A DNA stretch of 64,000 nucleotides from Diaporthe sp. PMI_573 (taxonomy: Eukaryota; Ascomycota; Sordariomycetes; Diaporthales; Diaporthaceae), in the NCBI GenBank assembly GCA_021399435.1, contig JAJTUP010000007.1:1054001-1118000 (forward strand). The letters run 5' to 3'. The position numbers and the translations under genes are program-made. A model generated the notes under the pieces. That model searched no databases, was not told the origin of the DNA, and saw nothing but the letters and a program-made list of their open reading frames with translations. Positions 48,389 to 58,039 of this stretch are shown here, in pieces (position 1 is the stretch's first letter; every line of letters begins with the position of its first letter).

Positions 48389-48919
48389 CTAGTTGTAAAT
48401 ACCAATATCCCCATTAGCATGCAACCAAGCCTCCTGCGCCACCATTCTACCAGCCTCCTCTATAGAGCTCCGACAAGTAGCCTCGGCAAATTGCTCGGCA
48501 ATCCAGGCATGCTCGGCCTCCGCCTCCTCTGCTTCCAACCGATCCAGCTTATCAATTATCTTAATGCCACGACACACCACACGCGCCATCTTCTCAGCCT
48601 ACAAACGACGCTGCTTGTATAGACGACAGACTTTCGCGGTGGCCTTCTCCAGCTCCTCTTCTGCTTCATCTAGCGCAGCCTCGGCTAGGTTGTGCTAGGC
48701 TGCAATCTTCTGCATTTGGGCAGGCAAAAGCCCATGTATGTCGCAGTTCCCACGCTTCTTGAAAACATACTCATAACAACAAGAAAAATCCTCCTCCGAG
48801 GCAATGCATAAAGTCTTGCTGACTTTACAAGCTAAACAAGTCGGTATAATAGAACCACGGGAAGCCATAGCAATAGAGAAGGACTCGCTCTGTTTAGTCT
48901 TCTTAGAACGGCGAGACAA
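48389..48919 (-). pseudogene. Antisense ORF in retrotransposon: degraded Zn2Cys6-like finger plus coiled coil
   Basis: On the strand opposite gag-pol, one frame stays meaningful from 48919 to 48389. It has a Cys-rich start (IPTCLACKVSKTLC, then SCCYEYVFKKRGNC) with C-x2-C-x6-C spacing like the first half of a Zn2Cys6 cluster; a later expected Cys reads Tyr. An acidic and basic coiled coil follows (LDEAEEELEKATAKV and DRLEAEEAEAEHAW). Two TAG stops, at 48695-48697 and 48599-48601, are C-to-T or G-to-A type. From memory, similar small antisense genes occur in other fungal gypsy elements. Its function is unknown. Confidence 0.65.
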
Positions 48920-49047
48920 CTTTAAAACTCGAGAATCTTTAACACAGTCTAATATAACAAATTAGGAAGGCATAAACAAAAACACAGCAAAGTAGAAAGT
49001 AACTCACAGAATACTTTTGAGGACAAAAGAAGTAAGGAGGGAGATAA

Positions 49048-49512
49048 TATTATAAACCAACACGATAGCACCTAGGGGACCTATTTCGATAACCCTGGCA
49101 ATTAGAATTAGATGCCACGACATAACCCCGCAGGCACTTGACGGCAAAATCAGCAGACATACCAAGACCAGGGTTAGGGTTAGGAACCTACCAACCAGGG
49201 TAGACCAACGGGACCACTTGTCGGTCCTATCAACAACAAGGCTGAACCGCAACAATTAATAGTCGGTCCAGACGATCCCAGCCTCGCCCCGTATAAAGAG
49301 ATGGACATATAAGGACACGCTCGTTACCAGATAGCTAGATAGTATAGACAGCTCTTTAGTAGTCAATCTAAGTATTTACTCTCGAATAGCTTTCACTAGC
49401 TGTAATCATTGTTAGAACCCCTATTGCTTAACCAACCGCCTTGTTACGTATTTCGAATATAAACCCTTTGATCTTTTAGGTTTAGAGGACTCGGAAACTA
49501 GTGATTATTACA
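49048..49512 (+). repeat. 3' LTR of the second chromovirus, 465 bp
   Basis: Preceded by a purine-rich tract (GTAAGGAGGGAGATAA) as expected. It starts TATTATAAACCAAC, where the 5' LTR has TGTTATGAACCAAC, the G-to-A changes being RIP-like. Confidence 0.92.
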
Positions 49513-49687
49513 TAACCACAGTGTGCTCAGGGTTGAGACAATGTCGGAGGGACTGTGAGGAGGGCTGACAGAAGCCCACTTAAATTCAATGCAAAGTTGT
49601 CCGAATTATTTTCAATTGTCCCAACAAGACCTCAGTGTACCCTACTGCTACCTGACTCCCATTTGATCCACCAACCTTTAGATAAGT

Positions 49688-50415
49688 TATAGCAACTTTA
49701 TAGATGTTTTGGTTATCTGTCTATTAAATAACTTAGTTGCTTACTAAGAAATGCTGGCTATAATAACATTAAAAACGGTACTTTAAAAGCTATTAGTAAA
49801 TTTTATTATTATTATTAGCTTTACAATTTAGCGCTAAAAAGATTTAAGTTTTTACTAAAAGATAATTATAACTTTAACTTCAAGCTAATTGTCGACATAA
49901 TATACTTAAACAATAAGCCTATACTATATATAGTAGATACTACTACATCTTTTTAAGCTATATGGTTTTTATATTTTCTTTCGGCAAAAGATATATAGGA
50001 AATACTATAAATAATATAGATTAATTATTGAGAAAATAGCCGCTATACTAGCTGCAAAAGCAACGCGCTGTACTTACAAGCTAGTAAGAACAACTTATAT
50101 TTTCAGGACACTGTTTAACATTAATATATATCTCGGACCACCAGACTGGCTAGTTTATAATGCCGGTACCAACTTTATGTTTACAAAATTCTGATTAAAG
50201 GTAAGGATTATAGGAATTACGTATAAATAAGTCTTTATAGAAGCATATTAGTCTGTAGGCAAAGTAGAGCAATACTACAAACTACTACAATAAGCTTTTA
50301 AGATACTAATAGCTAAACCTGCCGAAATATATTACAATAATGCTATATTATAAATAGCAGTTAAAGCGGTTAACAATACTGCTAAGCTTAATAGACTAAT
50401 TTCTACTTTTCTTAT
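49688..50415. other. AT-rich degenerate sequence with inverted-repeat right copy
   Basis: The segment 50027-50120 is the reverse complement of 30204-30296 and ends GTTTAACA. Nothing codes. CTTAT at 50411-50415 is the left target duplication of copy F. Confidence 0.6.
50027..50120 (-). repeat. 93-bp inverted repeat, right copy
   Basis: Mirror of 30204-30296. It includes the same GTGTCCTGAAAATATAAG string on the minus strand. Confidence 0.75.
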
Positions 50416-50937
50416 TCTGAAGGTTGGTGGATCAAATGGGAGTCAGGTAGCAGTAGGGTGCACTGAGGTCTTGTTGGGACGATTGAGAATGGTTCGGACA
50501 ACTTTGCATTGAATTCGAGTGGGCTTCTGTCAGCCCTCCTCACAGTCCCTCCGACATGACCTCAACCCTGGGCACGCTGCGGTTGGCTCTGGTGCAGGAA
50601 TGGAGGGGCCGGAAAATTCGGCCCTCAGACCCACCATCTTTGGCTTCAAACAGCCAGCCAACCCTAACCCTGACAGTAACCAAACTAAATACAGATAAAC
50701 TTCAGAAATCAGGCTATCTAACAAACTAGGTTACATGCTTTTTGGGTAAGAAATAAGGGGAATGCAGAGGTTCGAAGTTAGGGTCTTAAAACAGCCCAAA
50801 AAATCGGCTCACGGCCACCAAACTCATCTGCCAGCGCGCACGCCACTAGCAAAAAGTCTAGGGTAACTCCTTCCGTGAAGTCTAGGGTAACTCCCTACGT
50901 GCAGCGCCCACACCTAAATGAGCGTTTCCGTTTAACA
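50416..50937 (-). repeat. LTR-like 522-bp repeat, copy F
   Basis: Flanked by exact CTTAT duplications (50411-50415 and 50938-50942). Almost identical to copy C over its length. The same 64-codon ORF is present at 50724-50530. Confidence 0.92.
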
Positions 50938-51775
50938 CTTATATTTAGGATATATCTATGCGTTTATATAAATTTACCCCCTATACTAACAATGCTCTAG
51001 TATGCTAAAGCTATTTAGAAGGCAATAAAGACACTATGTAAACTATTAGTTGAGCGCTAAATAAATAAGGCTCTAAATATATAAAACGGTCTAGCTATAA
51101 TAGATATTCTCGCTATATCTATTTAGAGTAATGCTTGGGTATAGTATAAGAAGGACAGTTGGCAAGGCCTATATAAGATTTTATTTATTAATAGGTATGA
51201 TATTATACTGGATTTTTTAAATAGCCTAGTTAAGTTTAGGTCTACTATAGTAAGACTATACTATCAAAAGAAACCTATTCTTAATATTAATAAAAATAGA
51301 AATAGAGATAAGATTAAAGATGTCTACCTAAAAGTTGTTCTAAATAAGCTAGAATAATGTAAAACTAAAGATATCTACTTAGAGGTTGTTTTAGATAAGC
51401 CGAAATAACTATAATAATAATAAAGCCGTCCCCTAAAATCTAAAAACAAGCCTAATATATATATAGTATAAGTTTTTATAATATAAAAGAAGAAGAATAA
51501 CCTTAAATTATTTATAAAACTTTACCAGGATAGAGTAATTAACAGCCTAGATAAATTATTTAAAAAATCTAACAATATAGAAGTTATAAATCTTATCAGA
51601 TATAGAGTTTTTTCCTTTAAACTTTTTAACTCTAATAAATATAAAAGACAATTGTTTAAATCTCGTATAGTATAAAAAATTAAGGAAAAAGGTAATAATA
51701 AAAAACCCTACAAGAAGTCTTGCTTTATTATTTAGGGGTATAATAATGAGGAGAAGAAAGAAATTCTTATATAGT
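50938..51775. other. AT-rich degenerate sequence
   Basis: No coding frame. A ~55-bp segment (near 51315-51355, AAAGATGTCTACCTAAAAG) is repeated in mutated form immediately after (near 51365-51405). Confidence 0.45.
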
Positions 51776-52306
51776 TGTTAAACGGAAACGCTTGTGTGGG
51801 CGCTGCACGTAAGGGGTTACCCTAGACTTCACGTAGGGAGTTACCCTAGACTTGGCACTTTTTCGGCTAAGTGCCTATGTGGCGTGCGCGCCGGCAGATG
51901 AGTTTGGTGGCCGTGAGTCGATTTTTTGGGCTATTGTAAGACCCTAACTTCGAACCTCTGCATTCCCTTTATTTCTTACCCAAAAAGCATGTAACCTAGT
52001 TTGTTAGATAGCCTGATTTCTGAAGTTTATCTGTATTCAGTTTGGTTACTGTCAGGGTTAGGGTTGGCTAGTTATTTATGGCTAAAGAGAGTGGGTCTGG
52101 GGGCCGAATTTTCCGGCCTCGCCATTCCTGCACCAGAGCCACCCGCAGCGTGCCAAGGGTTGAGACAATGTCGGAGGGTGTGTGAGGAGGGCTGACAGAA
52201 GCCCACTCAAATTCAATGCAAAGTTGTCCAAACCATTCTCAACGTTCCCAAGAAGCCTCCAGGCACCCTACTGCTACCTGACCCATTCGATCCACTAACC
52301 TTCAGA
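51776..52306 (+). repeat. LTR-like ~522-bp repeat, copy G
   Basis: Full-length copy, moderately diverged, with a diverged form of the 64-codon ORF at 52001-52195. No matching 5-bp flank was found. Confidence 0.85.
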
Positions 52307-54385
52307 GGTATATTATAGGAAATAGTGTTAGATAGAGGAATAGTATTTACCTCTAACTTTTGGTAATTATTTATAAGACAACTCAGTATAAAATTAAAGC
52401 TATCTATAGCTTTCTACCCTTAAATAGATAGATAAACTAAAAGACTAAACTAAATTTTAAAATAGTATCTTTATAGTTATATTAATTATAAACAAAACAA
52501 TTAGGTATAGTTGTTACTTATAGTATAGTTTGCCTATAATAGTGTAGATATAGGTACTATAAAGGTCTTACCCTTCTATACAAACTATGGCTACAAACCA
52601 GAAGCCTATAGAGACCTAATCTCTGGGCTAGAAGTATAATTGGCTATGAAAAGGGCAACTAAGATTCAAAACCTACAGAAAGAGCTTTGGTAAGAACTAC
52701 TCTTTATATAGAAATAAATAACAACCTATACTAATAAGAAAAGGTTAAAGAAACTAACCTTAAAGAAGAAGGATAAAATCTATCTATTTTATAAAAACAT
52801 TAAAACCAAGCAACCTAACAACAAACTAGACTATAAGAGGATTAGACTATTTAAAATCAAAAAGAAACTTTTAGATACTAACTTTAGACTCTTACTACTA
52901 ACTAAGATATAGATATACTCAGTCTTTTATATATTACTCTTAAAACTAACACTAGCTAATATATGACTTAAAATATAGATTAAACTTAAAAATAATAAAA
53001 AAGAATAAAAAGTCGAGAAAACTTTAGATTCTAGAATCTATAATGTCGATATTAAATACTTAGTTAAATAAAAAGGTTATAACAATAGAGATAATATCTA
53101 GAAACCTATCTAGAACCTAACAAACTACTAAAAGGCACTTTAGGCCTATTACTAGACAACTAGTTAGAAAAATCTACTTTAGCATTAGACAGTACTAACC
53201 CCTAGTTAATAACTCTAAAGCCGCTATTAGCCTGTAGAAATAAAGCCGAATTAAAGGCCTCTAAGACAACCTAGTTTACCGCTAGACAGGCCTTCTCTTC
53301 TTTTATATAATTCTCTTTAGGCTCCTCTAATAAACAAAAACCCTTGCAGAGTATCTAACAACCTTGCTCTACAACTTTATAATACTACTATCTAAGACGG
53401 CCTAGCTTAGCAAAACACTTATTTATTTTATACTACTTTTCTAGTAAAGCTTTCTATACTTAACTTAGCATATTCTTAGCTTTCTCTTTCTAATACTCTA
53501 AGTATCTCTTCTCTAAAATCTAGTTCTAGACTAAAGAACTTATTAAAAACAATATGCGAAATATGTAAAGTATAAGCATAACTTATTAGAACTTATTAAT
53601 ATACTTACACCTATATAAGAGCGACTATAATAAATATAATTATAGCAGTGCTTCTTGTTATTAAAATTAGACATAAAACATTTCTAAACTATATTAATAA
53701 TATAAAATATAAGCTATAACTTTGAAACCTATCTCTTAGATTAATAAAGCAAGGGCATAGCATTACTCTATCTTCTTAAAACAACAAGATTTAGATACAC
53801 AATCTAATATAATCAGTGGGATGTTTAACGAACAATGTATATGTATAAAGGAAAAAAAGAAGATAGGAAAATATACTAAATAGCTTCTTTAAGACAAAAA
53901 AGCAATAGAGGAGGGGAATAATATCACGAATATGATAGGAATAGAACTAGGGTTTAACTATTAGTCCCCTAGAGGTGTAGGTAAAACCCTATAGGCTAGC
54001 TAGCTAGGCCTGTAGAAAGAGGTATGGCTATTAGTACACATAATCTAGGACATTTGCTTACCTAAAAATAAATTACTTAAATTACCAGTAGGATAGTAAG
54101 CTAAGTAAGCTAACTAGATTACTGAGATTACTGGATTACCAGTAAACTAAGTAAGCCTTGTAAGCTAGGCTGAAGAGATAGATATATAAGGATATACTTA
54201 TTATTAGATAGTTAGATAGCATAGATAGCTCTTTAGCAGTTAATCTAAGTATTTACCCTAAATAGCTTTTATTAGCTTATGATTATTATCAGAAACTCTA
54301 TTGCTTAATCAACTGCCTTGTTATGTATCTTGGATATAAACCCTGATCTACGGTTTAGAGGACTCAGGAAACCTTGATCATTACA
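52307..54385 (+). mobile_element. Truncated Ty3/gypsy chromovirus fragment with 3' LTR
   Basis: The left end matches the integrase of the second chromovirus (around 47040-47200) but is even more AT-mutated. A chromodomain relic is near 53050-53110. A purine-rich tract (AATAGAGGAGGGGAA) near 53905 precedes an LTR of about 460 bp (53925-54385) that shares its R/U5-like half with the second chromovirus LTR (TCTAAGTATTTACCCT...). Gag, RT and the 5' LTR are missing. Confidence 0.8.
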
Positions 54386-56731
54386 ATAGATAATAATAAT
54401 ATACTTTTTAATGCTGACCATAACTATATCTATACTAGAAATACTATAGTAAATACAAGCTAAGGAAAGGCTCTCTAGATATATCTATTATAAAGCTTTA
54501 ATAAATTAACTCTAATTATATTAAGAAATAAAAAAATTGCTAAAAGGCTAATAGGCAACTATAAGAATATAGTAGAGGTTTTACTTATAGATAAAAACTA
54601 TATACTTATATTACTTATAAAGAAGGCTGACAATTAGCCCGATATAGACTATAGCATAGAGCTGGTAGAAGTCTTTAAAAACATACCTCTAGCTATCAAT
54701 TAAGCGGGAGCGTATATCTATTCTTTGATGGTTTATAGGAAGCGGGATATATATAATTTAAAGGCAGGTGTAAAGCCATGGGGCATCCTGGCCAGTAATG
54801 TGCGGTTCTTTCGGAGCCATTCTGGGATAGCGGATTCGAGCTCCATATTATATAGAAGTCTGCCCATAGGGCTCAGAATATCAAAACAATGAGGAGCAGT
54901 AAAGATGGGTATTAAGTAGGTGGCAACTACTTTATTACTCAACCCGAGTAACATCTAAACGGTATTATGGTTGAATGCAGACGTAAAGCTGCAACATCAA
55001 CGTTGGAAATGTCTCCAAGTTTCGTTCGGATAATCAGAAATGCAAGGTTATCAGTCCAGTAATGTCTCATGCAAGTTCAATTAAAAGAGGAAAAGTAAGG
55101 TTATATAGGCCAGGATGCACCGACTCAAGATAGGGTAATTCTCAGCCGGCGAGGGGCTCACCACCATGCACACCTCGCCGGCCTGGTTACCCTGGCTTCA
55201 GAATTTCACATAGTACTCATTGTTACCTCAAGTTACCTCACAAGAGCTGTAGGTGGTATTTATATTCCTCCGTTCCAACTTAGTGAGGTCAATTGTTAAT
55301 TTAGCCATCGACGATCCCACAGGTTTCTAGATAGGATAGTTCTTAACCGCTACTTAAGTACTTATACTGGTTCATAGCATAGTACAGCATGTAATGGGTG
55401 AGGGCTGGTGGAACAATTGCGATTAAATCCTGGTGCATATAAAAAGCAACACTCTGCATACATTTAAAGAGAGCAGTCTTGGGACTGTTATTAGCATAGT
55501 ATATTATATCTAATGCTCGGTCTTTAAGTGTTTACTATTATATAAAGCAACTGCACATAGCCTTGCATGTATACGGGATTAAGAATGGAACCACCTTAAA
55601 GAGAGCAACAATATCGCGGACACTGGAAAGTTCATTACATCTTAGGGTGCCAATATTTCAGCAAACTCATGCCTAAGAGTAAACTTAGTTGCCATTTATG
55701 ACGGCCAGGTTGCTACTGACAAAGTATAGGTCTACGTCGTCGTTCAGTGGCTGTAAGCAATTATCTACGTTTGACTCACATGTACATGTGGGTGCACTTT
55801 GCCATTCGCCTCAAGGGCTCCAATGAGATTGTCCTTGAGAGATTGTGTGTTCTACCTAGGTAGGCTTTTCGTCAACGACTAGGTAGGGCTCGGATGCACG
55901 CATCCAGCCACGGACGCTCATCACATGTGCAACTTGTCTCTGTCGACGTGCTAGGTTTCAGAGGGAGGCTAAGTTCCATACCCCAGGAGTGGAAACTTTT
56001 CTATGTTGCAGCCAGCTTGACCAACTCTAAGCTCAATAATTTCGAGGAATATTCGGTTCATGGTGCAACGACGACGTGGCTGCTTTCAAAATTCTAGAAG
56101 TACGAAATCTGTGCCACCCTTGTATTACTGCTCAAAATGATTGACCGCTCTCGAACGGCTTCTGAGCATGGCATTTCTGTGCAGTAAGGGATCAGAGGTT
56201 GACTCAATAATCCCGATAAACATCCCATGGTTTTCTCTGGCAGGAATCGATGTGCTCGTGAATTGGCACGTACGCACAGGCTGTCTTGAATTCTGCCAGC
56301 AACATAAGCTAAGATGCAATATGTGAAGACCACGGGAAAGCAGCAAATGACATGAACATTCCTGGAAGCTGGTTTGGCGTGGCTGTTGTCAGCGCGATAT
56401 CGGCTTTCAGTGACTGGTGACTGGGATTCTGATCCGACCACCGTCTACGCACCCATTGACGCCACGTATCCCATTCAATCTAAGCGAGGCTAGCCTATAC
56501 CGATACTTTCCAGCCGCTTTTATTAGTCAGAAACCGTTGGTCGCATAAGAAGTGCAATACTCGGTGCTCTCCCAATCATGTATGACTCTTAAGGCATTTC
56601 TGAGTCACTTTTGCAAGCTGTCGAGATTAGCAGACCAAGAACTTCGTTCTAAGAAAGAGAAAATAGGCAAAGTAGTTCTGCCTCAGCAAATATCATCCCT
56701 TGTCCCCAACCGTTTTATTCATTCATTTGTT
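54386..56731. other. Transition from repeat relics to normal sequence; no supported gene
   Basis: AT-rich relic to about 54720, then ordinary composition. Short ORFs (54954-54733 minus, 56441-56094 minus, 55894-56097 plus) lack any recognisable domain. The last few hundred bases should hold the aminotransferase promoter. Confidence 0.4.
55145..55182. other. GC-rich hairpin, 10-bp perfect arms
   Basis: GCCGGCGAGG at 55145-55154 is mirrored by CCTCGCCGGC at 55173-55182 with an 18-base loop. It stands alone in an otherwise AT-leaning intergenic stretch. Confidence 0.7.
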
Positions 56732-58039
56732 ATGGCTTTCCGACAAGGATTGCTGCGAAACGCTCGCCCAGCCAATGTCATATCTCGGCTGCGAATTGGA
56801 TATGGGCACACGCATGGGGCACGATGGCTCAACACTAGCCCTGTTCAGTCTGAGTTACGCCTTGCCGAACTCGACGCCTCCAAATTGCACATCGCGAGGA
56901 CGGCGAATCCAAAGTCACTGTACCCGAAAGAAGACCTCGTGTTCGGCCGGAATTTTACAGACCACATGCTCAAGGTGGAATGGACGGCACAGAAGGGCTG
57001 GGCAGCGCCCGAGATTGTGCCATACCAGAAGATTTGCCTCGACCCTGCGACCTGTGTATTCCACTACGGTATCGAATGCTTTGAAGGACAGAAGGCGTAC
57101 CGCGCGGCTGATGGAACAGTCCGCATGTTCCGGTGCGACTTGAATATGGCAAGACTGAACAAATCGGCCGCCCGACTGGCGTTGCCGACGGTTAATTCAG
57201 AGCAGCTGGAGGCTTTGCTAAAGACCTTTGTTCGGCTCGAAGATCGCTTCATTCCGCAGTGGGTGTCCTACCTACAACAAGCTTCTTGACATACTAGTGC
57301 TGATCACAAGAGTTGGTAATTACCAAATAGAGAACGAGGCTACTCGCTATACTTGCGCACCACCTACATCGGCACTCAGCCCACCCTCGGCATCGGCGCT
57401 TCAGCATCGGCGCTACTCTACTGCATCGCCTGCCCAGTTGGGCCGTACTACCCGACAGGATTCAAAGCCGTCTCGCTCGAGGCGACAAGCGAGGCGATCA
57501 GGGCATGGCCCGGCGGCGCTGGCAACAGGAAACTCGGCTCCAACTATGCCCCCTGCATCCTGCCCCAGCTGGAGGCCGCCAAGCGCGGGTTTCAGCAGAA
57601 CCTGTGGCTGTTTGGCGAGGACGAGCGCCTCACCGAGGCTGGCGCCATGAACGTCTTCGTGGTATTCCGCGACGGCGCAGGCCGCATGGAGCTCGCGACG
57701 CCGGAGCTCGACGGGACGATCCTTGAGGGCGTGACGCGAGACTCGGTCTTGGCGCTGGCGCGGGAGCGGCTGGCGGCTGAGGGGTGGCTTGTCAGCGAGA
57801 GGGTTGTCACGATGCCCGAGCTGGCGGCGGCGGCCGAGGCTGGGAAGCTGGTCGAGGCGTTCGGAGTGGGCACTGCGGCGGTGGTGACTCCGATCCGGTC
57901 GATTGGTTGGAACGGGAAAATGGTGTCATGTGGTCTTGCTCCGGATCAAGAGGCTGGTGAGACGGCGGTGCGTGTCAAGACGTGGATCGAGGAAATACAA
58001 TATGGAGAGTTGGAGCACGAGTGGAGCACGCCGGTCTAG
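56732..58039 (+). CDS. Branched-chain amino acid aminotransferase, mitochondrial type
   Basis: Two exons, 56732-57258 and 57331-58039, with a 72-bp intron in phase 2. The product is 411 aa, the normal fungal BCAT length. The first ~40 residues are Arg-rich and uncharged-amphipathic (MAFRQGLLRNARPANVISRL), as in a mitochondrial presequence. Family blocks are clear: FGRNFTDHMLKVEW, FHYGIECFEGQKAYR, GYSLYLRTTYIGTQPTLG, the PLP-lysine region NRKLGSNYAPCILPQ, and TILEGVTRDSVL. It transfers the amino group between Leu/Ile/Val and 2-oxoglutarate using PLP. An in-frame ATG exists upstream at 56552, but homology starts at 56732. The second exon is notably GC-rich. Confidence 0.93.

Larger units (their letters stand above)
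39461..49512 (+). mobile_element. Second Ty3/gypsy chromovirus, complete but decayed
   Basis: Both LTRs are 465 bp once a DNA-transposon insertion in the 5' LTR is subtracted. The target duplication is CAACC (39456-39460) on the left and TAACC (49513-49517) on the right, differing by one C-to-T. Internal order is gag, RT, RNase H, integrase, chromodomain, then a minisatellite and an antisense ORF before the 3' LTR. Confidence 0.92.
39092..49682 (+). repeat. LTR-like ~522-bp repeat, copy E, split by a 10-kb retrotransposon
   Basis: The left part is 39092-39460 and the right part 49513-49682. The outer ends are flanked by the 5-bp duplication TAAGT (39087-39091 and 49683-49687). The two halves join collinearly with the uninterrupted copies C and F. 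Confidence 0.92.

Noticed and set aside
30204..50120. Starship-type giant transposon
   Set aside because: No DUF3435 tyrosine recombinase or captain-like gene is visible; all coding relics inside are LTR elements or the pogo transposon.
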